A stretch of 64,000 nt of DNA from Triticum aestivum (lineage: Eukaryota; Streptophyta; Magnoliopsida; Poales; Poaceae), in assembly GCF_018294505.1 (NCBI RefSeq), contig NC_057808.1, forward strand, positions 354,628,696 through 354,692,695, in the 5' to 3' direction. Position numbers and translations under genes: made by a program. This document shows positions 1 to 11,117 of the stretch, in pieces. How positions within the stretch are numbered: position 1 is the stretch's first letter; each line of letters opens with the position of its first letter. The notes below the pieces were generated by a model. The model saw only the letters and a program-made list of their open reading frames with translations, was not told the DNA's origin and ran no database searches.

Positions 1-207
1 CGGTGCGGTGTTGTCAAGCGTGCACTGGAATCCTCCGCTATGAACGTCGTGACAAGAAGTGACGATTACACAGGCCGGCCGACCACCATTTATTACAGTG
101 GCCATTTAACCGACCCTTGTGTCTCTTCAACCTTTTGATCGCGCCCCACCATTGCAAGAAGCACACCCACCATGAGAAATTCTTAGAGGGTATCATGCGC
201 GGCTCCA

Positions 208-894
208 ATGGCGCTCCGAGCGGCTGCCGACGACGAGCAACAGTTCACCAGGCGTGCCATGGTGGACACCCACAGAAGGTTCATGGACCTCTCGGTGGTG
301 TACACCAACGACCCGGTCTGGGTGGAGCACTCCATCCACATCATGGAGTTGTTGCTTGCCGAGGAGAAGTACAAGGTGGTCGGGTTCGACCTCAAGTACA
401 GCCGCGCTCGTGTCGGGTCTCGTCCCAAGGTCGTCGTCGCCTAGATGTGTGTGCGCCACCACGTCCTCGTCTACCACTACTGCCTGGCCACAAGGCCTTG
501 CGAGCGTTTCGCCACGTTTGTCAACAGCCCCCACTACATGTTCGCTACGGTGGACATCACCAATGATGTAAAGGCGCTCGAGAATTCAGGCATCGCCTGC
601 CAGAATCTTGTCGACATCCAGGGCCAATACAAGATCTGGGGCAGCAAGGAGCATGAGAAGGACTCACTGGTTCACCTCGCCGAGGCCATCATCGACCCCT
701 ACTACAGAGACAGGAAGGATTCGTGCAACAAGGACAATCGTGCCTGGCACTCGGCCTGGATGGAGAAACTCGACAAATCTCACGTCGTGTACGCGGCCAA
801 GGAGGCGTACATGAGCTACAACATGTACAAGCAGATCCTTGACATGAGGAAGTGCCTCCTTCCCCAAAACGGCCAGGGATCCAGCCGGAAGTAG
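208..894 (+). pseudogene. 3'-5' exonuclease-like (RNase H fold) gene, broken by an in-frame stop
   Basis: One reading frame runs from the ATG at 208 to the stop at 892-894 and is cut only by a TAG at 442-444, so it reads as 78 + 149 residues. The product resembles the plant family of DEDD-type 3'-5' exonuclease domain proteins. The first motif is seen as VVGFDLKYS just before the break, the second as TVDITNDVKALE, and the third near the C-terminus as YAAKEAYMSYNMY. Active family members usually have Asp-x-Glu in motif 1 and a Tyr-x3-Asp in motif 3; here motif 1 has Lys for Glu and motif 3 has Glu for Asp, so activity would be doubtful even without the stop. The TAG could have come from CAG by one C-to-T change. 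It lies inside a probable CACTA element, suggesting transposon capture. No introns are visible. Family assignment is from memory of the motifs. Confidence 0.6.
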
Positions 895-1335
895 AGCAAT
901 GGCAAGCGTCATCGCAACAATAAGTAGATGATTAGATCCTCGTTTGTCCTACTTTAGTATGCATGTAATTGCTTACTTTGGTGTGTGCAAATGTTATGTG
1001 TGTAGTCACTTGTGTAATTGTATGCTTAATTTGGTTATGCAATGCTATATTTTTAAGTATATATGTTGATGCTCTGTAGACAGAGCGTAGATGGTGTGCG
1101 GACAAAGAAAATCACATCGCACACGGACAAAACAATGGAACCCGTCGGTGATGTTGTCATCAATCACTCACAATTGTATACCAGCAATCGTTTGCTCACA
1201 ACACACACGACTTGTTAGCAGTAATCGTCTGTGTTCTTATCGGTCTTCTCACATGTTTCTAATTACAGACCTGTTTGCCTCGTATCACACACATCTTGTT
1301 CATTTGAAAACATTTCTGTTCTCATGTCTCAACGC
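895..1335. other. Non-coding 3' flank of the captured gene
   Basis: AT-rich sequence after the exonuclease-like frame, followed by the first GCACACG-type motifs (about 1113 onward). No coding frame worth naming is seen. Confidence 0.5.
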
Positions 1336-1550
1336 AAACAATTCATCCGAGTGAACCGCATGTCGTATATCGCACACACCTTTGATCTGGCTGACCGTTT
1401 CTTTTGTGTTGCCTAATCACAAACAGTTCATCCAAGTGAACCGTATGCTGTACATCGCACACACCTTTATCTGGCTGCCCGTTTCTTTTGTTCCTCCTCA
1501 TTGCAAACAGTTAATTGAGCTAAACCGTATGCCCTGCATCGCACACGCAA
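1336..1550 (+). repeat. Subterminal direct repeats, period about 85 bp
   Basis: About 2.5 diverged copies start at 1336, 1421 and 1505. Each opens with AAACA(A/G)TT and contains TATCGCACACACC or a variant. They lie just inside the probable CACTA end and are presumably its subterminal repeats. Confidence 0.6.
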
Positions 1551-1707
1551 CTAAAATCTGAACCGTGTTTGATGCATCCTCCATCGCAAACGTTTTGCAC
1601 CTTTTTTGACAGTTTTTTACACCACCGTTTGCGATTATGGCATCGCACACAGTTTCGTCGAAGGGTCTCTGATCATAGTGTCGCGTTAGCAGCATCCTGC
1701 AGTAGTG

Positions 1708-1799
1708 ACTGCTTGTCATTTCCTTCTGCTCCTTGTTGGGTTTGACACTCTTACTTATCGAAAGGACTACGATAGATCCCCTATACTTGTGCGTCATCA
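1708..1799 (+). repeat. Gypsy A 5' LTR, last 92 bp only
   Basis: It matches the ends of the LTRs at about 11038-11117 and 13424-13513 (shared stretch includes CTTGTCATTTCCTTCTG) and ends TCATCA before the primer site. The upstream part is replaced by the CACTA end. Confidence 0.85.
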
Positions 1800-1810
1800 A
1801 GACTCTTTTC

Positions 1811-1828
1811 TGGCGCCGTTGCCGGGGA
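1811..1828 (+). promoter_or_regulatory. Primer binding site of Gypsy A
   Basis: TGGCGCCGTTGCCGGGGA, 11 bp after the LTR end, is the primer site type of Athila-like elements; it is complementary to a tRNA 3' end (usually stated as tRNA-Asp). Confidence 0.75.
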
Positions 1829-1905
1829 GTGAAGCGCCTTTGGTAGGTGGAATTTGGTAAGGAAAAAATTATATAGTGTGCTGAAATTTACTGTCACTTA
1901 TTACT

Positions 1906-3187
1906 ATGGAAAATAATCCTTGGAGGGGCTTGTTCGGGGTATCTTCACCCCGACCAGTAGAGCAAAGATTTGCTCCTCAACCTACTGAACCTACTGAAAA
2001 TGTTTACTTTGAAATTCCTTTGGGTATGATAGAGAAACTGCTAGCTAATCCTTTTACAGGAGATGGAACATTACATCCTGATATGCACCTAATCTATGTG
2101 GATGAAGTTTGTGGATTATTTAAGCTTGCAGGTATGCCCGAGGATGCTATCAAGAAGAAGGTCTTCCCTTTATCTTTGAAGGGAAAGGCATTGACATGGT
2201 TTAGGCTATGCGATGATATTGGATCATGGAACTACAACCGATTTAAATTGGAATTTCATCAGAAGTTTTCTCCTATGCATCTGGTTCATCGTGATCGTAA
2301 TTATATATATTATTTTTGGCCTCGCGAAGGAGAAAGTATCGCTCAAGCTTGGGGGAGGCTTAAGTCAATGTTATATTCATGCCCCAATCATAAGCTCTCA
2401 AGAGAAATTATTGTTCAAAAAATTTATGCTCGGCTTTCTCTCAATAACCGCTCCATGCTCGATACTAGGGATGGCAACGGCGCCCCATACCCGCAAAACC
2501 CGTGGGGATTTCATCTATTAGGGGGTGGGGATGGGCGAAAAACATCCCCATGGGGATATTTACCAAACTATTTTATTCCCCATAGGGTACAACGGGGATG
2601 GGGACGATATCCTATTCCCCAGACCCAATACCCATCGGGGACCCGGTTAGTAACTGTGATACTACGGTCAACCTTAAAATATTCACAAACAAAATTGCAA
2701 AAACAAAAAAAGCTCTGAAAAAACCTTAAACCTATCTCACATCCTCACCTCAGCTGCCACCTTGACCAAGAAGTCAACACGACCTAGATAGCCATTAGCA
2801 GGACAAGGACAACACCATGTATGTATGTTGATTATAGGGTGTCATATAATGTATATGAGTATTTGTTTATGGGGATGGGGACCCTAATGGGGCCCCGTTC
2901 CCCAGTGGGGCATGGGTATGGGGAAATTTCATCCCCAGTCATGTAAACGGGGATGGGCATGGGATGATAGGGAATAGATGGGGATGGGGATGTTGTAGGT
3001 ATCCCCATAGGGGATTGTCCCCATTGCCATCCCTACTCGATACTTCTTGTACTGGTTCTTTTATGATGAAGACTATCAAATTCAGATGGGATTTATTGGG
3101 AAGAATTAAACAAACTCTAAAGATTGGGAACTCGACGAAGGTAAGGAGTCTGGTATAACACCTAAGTTTGATTGTGTTAAATCTTTT
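1906..3187 (+). pseudogene. Gypsy A gag, split by a hAT insertion and frameshifted
   Basis: The frame opens with MENNPWRGLFGV and carries the capsid-like retrotransposon gag core: a LKGKALTWF stretch near residue 90, then a conserved FKLEFHQKF segment. It is interrupted at codon 187 by the insertion at 2466-3035. After the insertion the gag frame resumes in phase (SCTGSF) but soon runs into a stop at 3156-3158. The pol frame begins in another phase, so one small indel lies between about 3050 and 3125. The product would form the particle in which the element RNA is packaged; this copy cannot make it intact. Confidence 0.85.
2466..3035. mobile_element. hAT-type non-autonomous element (570 bp) inside gag
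   Basis: It begins TAGGGATGGCAA and ends TTGCCATCCCTA, perfect inverted ends of 12 bp. It is flanked by a perfect 8-bp target duplication CTCGATAC (2458-2465 and 3036-3043), the hAT signature. The interior has no transposase and is rich in GGGGATGGG-type motifs on both strands near the ends. Removing the element and one duplication restores continuity of the gag codons at the site, which proves the insertion boundaries. Confidence 0.9.
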
Positions 3188-6100
3188 ATGGATACTGATG
3201 CTTTTCGTGAATTTAGCACTAAATATGGACTTGACTCTGAGATAGTAGCTTCTTTCTGTGAATCATTTGCTACTCATGTTGATCTCCCTACGGAGAAGTG
3301 GTTTAAATATCATCCTCCCATTAAAGTAAAAGTAGTTGAACCTATTAAAGTTGAAGAAAATACTATCACTTATAATGTTGATCCTATTGTTCCTACCGCT
3401 TATATTGAGAAACCACCTTTCCCTATTAGAATAAAGGATCATGCTAAAGCTTCAACTGTGGTTTGTAAGATTAATGCTAGAACACCTACACCCCCTGAGC
3501 AAATTAAAGTTGAACCTAGTATTGCTATGGTTAAGGATCTCTTGGTTGATAATATTGATGGGCATGTTATTTACTACTGTAATGAAGCTGCTAGAATTGC
3601 TAGACCCGATACTAAAGGTAAACATAGACCTGTTGTTGGCATGCCTGTTGTTTCTGTTAAAATAGGAGTTCATTGTTATCATGGCTTATGCGATATGGGT
3701 GCTAGTGCGAGTGCAATACCTCATTCCTTATACAAAGAAATTATGCATGATATTGCACCTGCTGAGATAGAAGATATTGATGTTACAATTAAGCTTGCCA
3801 ATAGAGATACTATTTCACCAATTGGGATTGTTAGAGATGTCGAAGTCTTGTGTGGGAAAGTTAAATATCCTACTGATTTTCTTGTTCTTGGTTCCCCACA
3901 AGATGACGTTTGTCCCATTATATTTGGTAGACCCTTCTTGAATACTGTTAATGTTGGGATAGACTGCGAAAAGGATATTGTTACTGTTGGTTTAGGGGAT
4001 ATGTCTCATGATTTTAATTTTGCTAAATTTCGTAGGCAACCCCATGATAAAGAATTGCCTAGTAAAGATGAAATTATTGGTCTTGCTTCTATTGCCGTGC
4101 CTCCTATTGATCCTTTAGAACAATATTTGCTAGACCATGAAAATGATATGTTTACGAATGAAAGAAGGGAAATAGATGAAGTATTCTTTAAACAGGGACC
4201 TATTTTGAAACACAACTTGCCTGTTGAAATTCTAGGGGATCCCCCTCCACCCAAGGGTGATCCCGTGTTTGAGCTTAAACCATTACCTGACACTCTTAAA
4301 TATGCCTATCTTGATGAAAATAAGATATATCCTGTTATTATTAGTGCTAACCTTTCAGAGCAGGAAGAAGAGAAATTATTGAAAACTCTGAAGAAGCACC
4401 GTGCTGCTATTGGATATACTCTTGATGATCTTAAGGGCATTAGTCCCACTCTATGCCAGCACAAAATAAAATTGGGGAAAGATGATAAACCGGTTTTTGA
4501 TCACCAACGACGGTTAAATCCTAAGATGAAAGAAGTGGTAAGAAATGAAATACTAAAGCTTCTGGAGGCAGGTATAATTTATCCTGTTGCTGATAGTCAG
4601 TGGGTAAGTCTTGTCCATTGTGTCCCTAAGAAGGGAGGTATTACTGTTATTCCTAATGATAAAGATGAATTGATCCCACAAAGAATTGTTACAGGTTATA
4701 GAATGGTAATTGACTTCCGCAAATTAAATAAAGCTACTAGAAAGGATCATTACCCTTTACATTTTATTGATCAAATCCTAGAAAGATTATCCAAACATAC
4801 ACATTTTTGCTTTCTAGACGGCTATTCTGGTTTCTCACAAATACCTGTGTCGAAAGAGGATCAGGAAAAGACCACTTTTACTTGCCCTTTCGGTACCTTT
4901 GCTTATAGACGTATGCCTTTTGGTTTATGTAATGCACCGGCTACCTTTCAAAGATGTATGACTGCTATATTCTCTGACTTTTGTGAAAATATTGTTCAGG
5001 TTTTCATGGATGATTTCTCCATGTATGGAACTTCTTTTGATGATTGCTTAAGCAACCTTGATCGAGTTTTGCAGAGATGTGAAGAAACTAATCTTGTCTT
5101 GAATTGGGAGAAGTGCCACTTTATGGTTAATGAAGTTATTGTCTTGGGGCATAAGATTTGTGAGAAAAGTATTGAAGTTGATAAAGCTAAAGTTGATGCT
5201 ATTGAAAAGTTGTCATGTCCTAAGGATATTAAGGGTATAAGAAGTTTCCTTGGTCATGCCGGTTTTTATAGGAGGTTCATTAAAGACTTCTAAAAAATTT
5301 CTAGGCCTCTGACTAATCTCTTACAAAAAGATGTTCCTTTTGTCTTTGATGATGATTGTGTAGAAGCATTTGAAATACTTAAGAAAGCCTTGATTTCTGC
5401 ACCTATTGTTCAGCCACCTGATTGGAATTTACCCTTTGAAATTATGTGTGATGCTAGTGATTATGCTCTAGGTGCTGTTCTAGGACAAAGAGTTGATAAG
5501 AAATTAAATGTTATCCAATATGCTAGTAAAACTCTGGACAATGCCCAGAGAAATTATGCAACTACTAAAAAAGAATTTTTATCAGTTGTATTTGCTTGTG
5601 ATAAGTTCAGACCTTATATTGTTGATTCTAAAGTAATTGTTCACACTGATCATGCTGCAATTAAATACCTTATGGTAAAGAAAGATGCTAAACCTAGACT
5701 TATTTGATGGGTTCTCTTGCTACAAGAATTTGATTTGCATATTATTGATAGAAAGGGAGCTGAGAACCCCGTTGCAGACAACTTATCTAGGTTAGAGAAT
5801 GTCCTTGATGACCCACTACCTATTGATGATAGCTTTCCTGATGAACAATTAGCTGTCATAAATGCTTCTCGTACTGCTCCATGGTATGCTGATTATGCTA
5901 ATTACATTGTTGCTAAATTTATACCGCCTAGTTTCACATACCAGCAAAAGAAAAAGCATTTCTATGATTTAAGACATTACTTCTGGGATGACCCACACCT
6001 TTATAAAGAAGGAGTAGATGGTTTTATTAGAAGTTGTGTACCTAAGCATGAACAGGAACAGATCCTACGCAAGTGTCACTCTGAGGCTTATGGAGGACAC

Positions 6101-7219
6101 CACGCTGGAGATAGAACTACACATAAGGTATTGCAATCCGGTTTTTATTGGCCCACTCTTTTCAAAGATGCCCGTAAGTTTGTCTTGTCTTGTGATGAAT
6201 GCCAAAGAATTGGTAATATTACTAGATGTCAAGAAATACCTATGAACTATTCACTTGTTATTGAACTGTTTGATGTTTGGGGCTTTGATTATATGGGACC
6301 GTTTCCTTCCTCTAATGGGTATACACATATTTTAGTTGTTGTTGATTATGTTACTAAGTGGGTAGAAGCTATTCCAACTAGTAGTGTTGATCATAACACC
6401 TCTATTAAGATGCTTAAAGAAGTTATTTTTCCAAGGTTTGGAGTCCCTAGATACTTAATGACTAATGGTGGTTCACATTTTATTCATGCTGCTTTTCGTA
6501 AAATGCTTGCTAAGTATGATGTTAATCATAGAATTTCATCTCCATACCACCCACAGTCTAGTGGTCAAGTAGAACTGAGTAATAGAGAAATTAAATTATT
6601 TTTGCAAAAGATTGTTAATAGATCTAGGAAGAATTGGTCCAAGAAACTTGATGATGCATTATGGGCCTATAGAACTGCATATAAAAATCCTATGGGTATG
6701 TCTCCGTATAAAATGGTTTATGGAAAAGCATGTCACTTACCTCTCGAACTAGAAAATAAGGCATATTGGGACATTAAAGAGCTCAATTATGATTTCAAAC
6801 TTGCCAGTGAGAAGAGACTATTTGACATTAGCTCACTTGATGAGTGGAGAACCCATGCCTATGAGAATGCCAAACTGTTTAACGAAAAAGTTAAAACATG
6901 TCATGACAAAAGGATACAAAAGTGTGAGTTTAATGTAGGTGATTATGTTTTGTTATACAACTCTCGTTTAAGATTTTTTGCAGGAAAACTTCTCTCTAAA
7001 TGGGAAGGTCCTTACGTTATCGAGGGGGTCTATCGTTCCGGTGCCATAAAAATCAACAACTTCGAAGGCACAAATCCAAAGGTGGTGAACGGTTAAAGAA
7101 TCAAACATTATATCTCAGGTAATCCCATAAATGTTGAAACCAATGTTATTGATACCGTAACCCCGGAGGAGTACATAAGGCACACTTTCCAGAACGTTTC
7201 AGACTCCGAAAAGGAATAG
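3188..7219 (+). pseudogene. Gypsy A pol: protease, reverse transcriptase, RNase H, integrase
   Basis: One frame runs to the final TAG at 7217-7219 and is cut by three stops: TAA at 5291-5293 (end of RT), TGA at 5705-5707 (end of RNase H) and TAA at 7094-7096 (near the C-terminus). Domains: aspartic protease with DMGAS at residue 169; reverse transcriptase with FMDDF at residue 606; RNase H ([13 protein letters not shown], after 5390); integrase with an HHCC zinc finger (HSEAYGGHH ... CDECQ) and the catalytic core. The second integrase aspartate is Asn here (MTNGGSHF, codon AAT at 6464), while the final Glu (QVELSNRE) is kept. These enzymes would copy and insert the element. This copy is dead by several independent changes, all explicable as single-base substitutions. 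Confidence 0.9.
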
Positions 7220-7538
7220 GTATGTGGTACGGTAAGTAAACCGACTCCAAAACAGTTCTAATAGCAATTTTCTCTGTTTTGGAATATTTAAGAAAATAGG
7301 AAAATAAGAAGTAGTCTGAAAGGGACATGAGGCATCCACGAGGGTGGAGCGCGCGCCCTACCCCCTGGGCGCGCCCCCCTGCCTCGTGGACACCTCGTGT
7401 GCCCTCTGTTTTCTTGCACGATACTTCTTTTGGTCGGTAAAAATTCAGTATATAATCTCTTGAAGGTTTTGACCACCGTACCACGCAAATATCTCCTGCT
7501 TTTGTTTCGAGCTGTTTTTCTGACAGATCTAGATCACC

Positions 7539-8059
7539 ATGACGTCTTCAAGCGCCCCAAGGACAAGTTTTTCGAGAAGGTCATCAACCCCTACCTCGCG
7601 GAGGTGCTACAACACCCTCAAACCATTGAGATGCGTGAGGGGGTGCTGGACATCCGCGATGTTGAGGGACCAAGGAGGACCGAAAGCGTGGAGACAAGAC
7701 TCGAAGCAATGGAGCAACAAGTTTTCAAGTGCCAGGGGATGGTGGAACGCGGACTCAACGCCAACCACATGTTGATCGCGGAGTTCACCAACAACCACAA
7801 GCTGGATGCCAAGAACATTGGGGAGACCATCTTCAAGGTTCAAGAGAAAATCGAGCACCTCCAAGCCCAGATCTATGACCTGCAAAACCAAAACTGTGAG
7901 TATGAATATAGATTCAAGAGAATGAGTTTGGCTGCAGATTTGAGGATCCCGGAGACTCGATCATCATTCTATGATGGTGAGCCTATGCCTTGGAAGATGG
8001 ACGACAAGCCTACATCATCAACAACTCCATCATCACCATCTCTGAAGAAAGAGACATAA
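7539..8059 (+). pseudogene. Extra ORF downstream of integrase, probable coiled-coil protein
   Basis: A frame open from 7397 to 8059 encodes a hydrophilic protein with helical, coiled-coil-like stretches (VETRLEAMEQQVF; KVQEKIEHLQAQIYDLQNQN). The first sensible ATG (7539, MTSSSAP) is in another phase from the long part. A one-base loss in the C run near 7553-7556 would account for this, so the copy is probably frameshifted. It sits where Athila-lineage elements carry an additional ORF that some authors call env-like. No signal peptide, transmembrane segment or similarity to an envelope protein is visible here, so I give it no function. Confidence 0.5.
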
Positions 8060-9629
8060 ATACATGGGTATGGGCACTCCCCTTGGCAACTTCCAAGCTT
8101 GGGGGAGGTGCCCCGGTATCGTATCACCATCACACTTCTATCTTTACCGTTTTTCTTAGTTCGATCCTTTTGGTTATATCTTGATCTTGTAGAATAAAGT
8201 TTAGTATGATCTAGCTTTGAGTTTTTGTGTTGATCCTTATCTAGGTAATCGAGTCCGTGAGCTATATATAATAAAGATTAGTCTTGAGTCAAGGGCTTGG
8301 TTATCTGGCTATGATCTTGAGGGAGTAAAAGAAGAAAAAGAGAAATAATAAAAATAAATAAAGAGATCATATTGATCTTATGGAGAGTAATGACTTCACA
8401 TATAAAGAGTATGATGAATAAAAGTTGTTGAAAGTTGACAAACATAGTTTTGGTCATCATTGCAGTTAATAGGAAGTAATAAAGAAAGAGAGATTTTCAC
8501 ATATAAATATACTCTCTTGGAAATCTTTTATGATTGTGAGCACTCATTAAAATATGACATGCTAAAAAGTTGATGTTGGACAAGGAAGACAACATAATGT
8601 ATTGTGTTTTCTTATATCCGAAATAAATTATATTGTCATGGATCATCCAACATGTTGAGCTTGCCTTCCCCCCTCATGCTAGCCAAATTCTTTGCACCAA
8701 GTAGAGATACTACTTGTGCTTCTAAATATCCTTAAACCCGGTTTTGCCATGAGAGTCCACCATATCTACCTATGGATTGAGTAAGATCCTTCAAGTAAGT
8801 TGTCATTGCTGCAAGCAATACAAATTGCTCTCTAAATATGTATGATCTATTAGTTTGCAGAAAATAAGCTTTATACGAGCTTGTGATATGGAAGAAACAA
8901 AAGCGACGACCTGCATAATAAAGGTCCCTATCACAAGTGGCAATATAAAGTGACGTTATTTTGCATTAAGATTTTGTGCATCAAACCATAAAAGCACATG
9001 ACAACCTCTGCTTCCCTCTGCAAAGGGCCTATCTTTTATTTTTGTCTTATACCTTATACAAGAGTCATGGTGATCTTCACCTTTCCTTTTTACACTTTAT
9101 CCTTTGGCAAGCATTATGTGTTGGAAAGATCCTGATATATATATCCAGTTCGATGTGGGTTTTCATAAAGCATTATTTTTTACTCTACCCTTGAGGTAAA
9201 AGGTTGGGAGGCAAAACTATAAGCCCCTATCTTTCTCTGTGTCCGATTAAAACTTCATACCCATAAGTGTTGCGTGAGTGTTAGCAATTGTGAAAGACTA
9301 AATGATAGTTGAGTATGTGGACTTGCTGAAAAGCTCTTATATTGACTCTTTCTGATGTTATGATAAATTGTAATTGCTTCAATGACTGAGATCATAGTTT
9401 GTTAGTTTTCAATGAAGTTTCTGATTCATACTTTACATTGTGAATAGATTGTTACTTTAGCATAAGAAATCATATTACAATATATATATATATGTTGTTG
9501 TTTTAAGAATGATCATGATGCCCTCATGTCCATATTTTATTTTATCGATACCTCTATCTCTAAACATGTGGACAAATTTTTCGATTTCGGCTTCCGCTTG
9601 AGGACAAGCAAGGTCTAAGCTTGGGGGAG
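8060..9629 (+). other. Long non-coding tract of Gypsy A with two polypurine-tract motifs
   Basis: AT-rich, with no convincing coding frame. AAGCTTGGGGGAG occurs just after the extra ORF (8095-8107) and again at the LTR border (9617-9629). The second is the expected plus-strand primer; the first could be an internal copy. Confidence 0.65.
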
Positions 9630-9630
9630 T

Positions 9631-11117
9631 TGATACGTCCATTTTGCATCATGCTTTTATATCGATATTTATCGCATTATGGGCTATTATTACACATTAT
9701 GTCACAATACTTATGCCTTTTTTCTCTTATTTTACAAGGTTTACATGAAGAGGGAGAATGCCGGAAGCTGGAATTCTGGCTGGAAAAGGAGCAAATATTA
9801 GAGACCTATTCTGCACAACTCCAAAAGTCCTGAAACTCCATGAAAGTTAGTTTTGGAATATATTAAAAATATTGGGCGAAGAAAGAACCAGAGGGGGGCC
9901 ACCCACTGTCCACAAGGGTGGAGGGCGCGCCCCCTGCCTCGTGGGCCACCTGGAAGCCCCCCGAATCTTCTGATATAAGGTGTCTTTTGCCCTAGAAAAA
10001 AATAATAAGGAAGCTTTCGGGACGAAGCGCCGCCATCTCGAGGCGGAACCTTGGCGGAACCAATCTAGGGCTCCAGCGGAGCTATTCTGCCGGGGAAACA
10101 TCCCTCCGGGAGGGGGAAATCATCACCATCGTCATCACCATCGATCCTCTCATTGGGAGGGGGTCAATCTCCATCAACATCTTCACGAGCACCATCTCCT
10201 CTCAAATCCCATTTCATCTCTTGTATCCGATCTTTGTCTCAAAACCACAGATTGGTACCTGTGGGTTGCTAGTAGTGTTGATTACTCCTTGTAGTTGATG
10301 CTAGTTGGTTTATTCGGTGGAAGATCATATGTTCGGATCCTTTATGCATATTAATACCCCTCTGATTACGAACATGAATATGATTTGTGAGTAGTTACGT
10401 TTGTTCCTGAGGACATGGGAGAAGTCTTGTTATAAGTAGTCATGTGAATTTGGTATTCATTCGATATTTTGATGAGATGTATGTTATCTTTCCTCTAGTG
10501 GTGTTATGTGAACGTCGACTACATGAAACTTCACCATTGTTTGGGCCTAGGGGAAGGCATTGGGAAGTAATAAGTAGATGATGGGTTGCTAGATTGACAG
10601 AAGCTTAAACCCTAGTTTATGCATTGCTTCGTAAGGGGCTGATTTGGATCCACATGTTTCATGCTATGGTTAGCTTTACCTTAGTTCTTCTTTCGTAGTT
10701 GCGGATGCTTGCGAGGGGGGTTAATCATAAGTGGGATGCTTGTCCAAGGAAGGGCAGTACCCAAGCACCGGTCCACCCACATATCAAATTATCAAAGTAA
10801 GGAACATGAATAGTATGAGCATGATGAAAACTAGCTTGACGATAATTCCCATGTGTCCTCGGGAGTGCTTTCCTTTATATAAGAGTTTGCCCAGGCTTGT
10901 CCTTTGCTACAAAAAGGATTGGGCCACCTTGTTGCACCTTGTTTATTATTGTTACTTGTTACTCGTGACGAATTACCTTATCACGAAACTATCTGTTACC
11001 AATAATTCCAGTGCTTGCAGAGAATACCTTACTGAAAACTGCTTGTCATTTCCTTCTGCTCCTCGTTGGGTTCGACACTCTTACTTATCGAAAGGACTAC
11101 GATAGATCCCCTATACT
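9631..11117 (+). repeat. Gypsy A 3' LTR (1487 bp, end truncated)
   Basis: It begins TGATACGTCC directly after the polypurine tract and ends at CCCCTATACT, missing the terminal ...GTCATCA present at 1799 and 13513. It then joins an internal fragment of a related element without any terminal dinucleotide, so the border is a recombination or deletion junction. Confidence 0.8.

Larger units (their letters stand above)
1..1707 (+). mobile_element. Right-hand part of a probable CACTA transposon carrying a captured gene
   Basis: The sequence up to 1707 ends in GCAGTAGTG, the inverted form of a CACTA terminus. Immediately after it (1708) the sequence becomes a Gypsy LTR end that matches the LTRs near 11038 and 13424. 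The last 600 bases hold repeated short motifs of the type ATCGCACAC on both strands, typical of CACTA subterminal regions. The left end lies outside the window, so the 3-bp target duplication (ACT would fit) cannot be confirmed. A Mutator- or Harbinger-type element is a less likely alternative. The body carries the exonuclease-like pseudogene at 208-894. Confidence 0.55.
1708..11117 (+). mobile_element. Gypsy A: Athila-lineage LTR retrotransposon, degraded
   Basis: Order: remnant of the 5' LTR (1708-1799), primer site (1811-1828), gag, protease-RT-RNase H-integrase, an extra small coding region, a long non-coding tract, polypurine tract (9617-9629), 3' LTR (9631-11117). The Athila assignment rests on the TGGCGCCGTTGCC primer site, the FMDDF form of the reverse transcriptase motif and the extra ORF after integrase. 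It resembles Sabrina-type elements of wheat, but the family name is not certain. The 5' promoter half of the left LTR is gone because a CACTA element ends inside it. The 3' LTR lacks its last dozen or so bases. No target duplication can be assigned. Confidence 0.85.

Noticed and set aside
117..571. Overlapping open frames of 100-149 codons around the exonuclease-like gene
   Set aside because: They are shadows of the GC-rich frame starting at 208; their translations are Arg/Pro/His-rich and match no domain.
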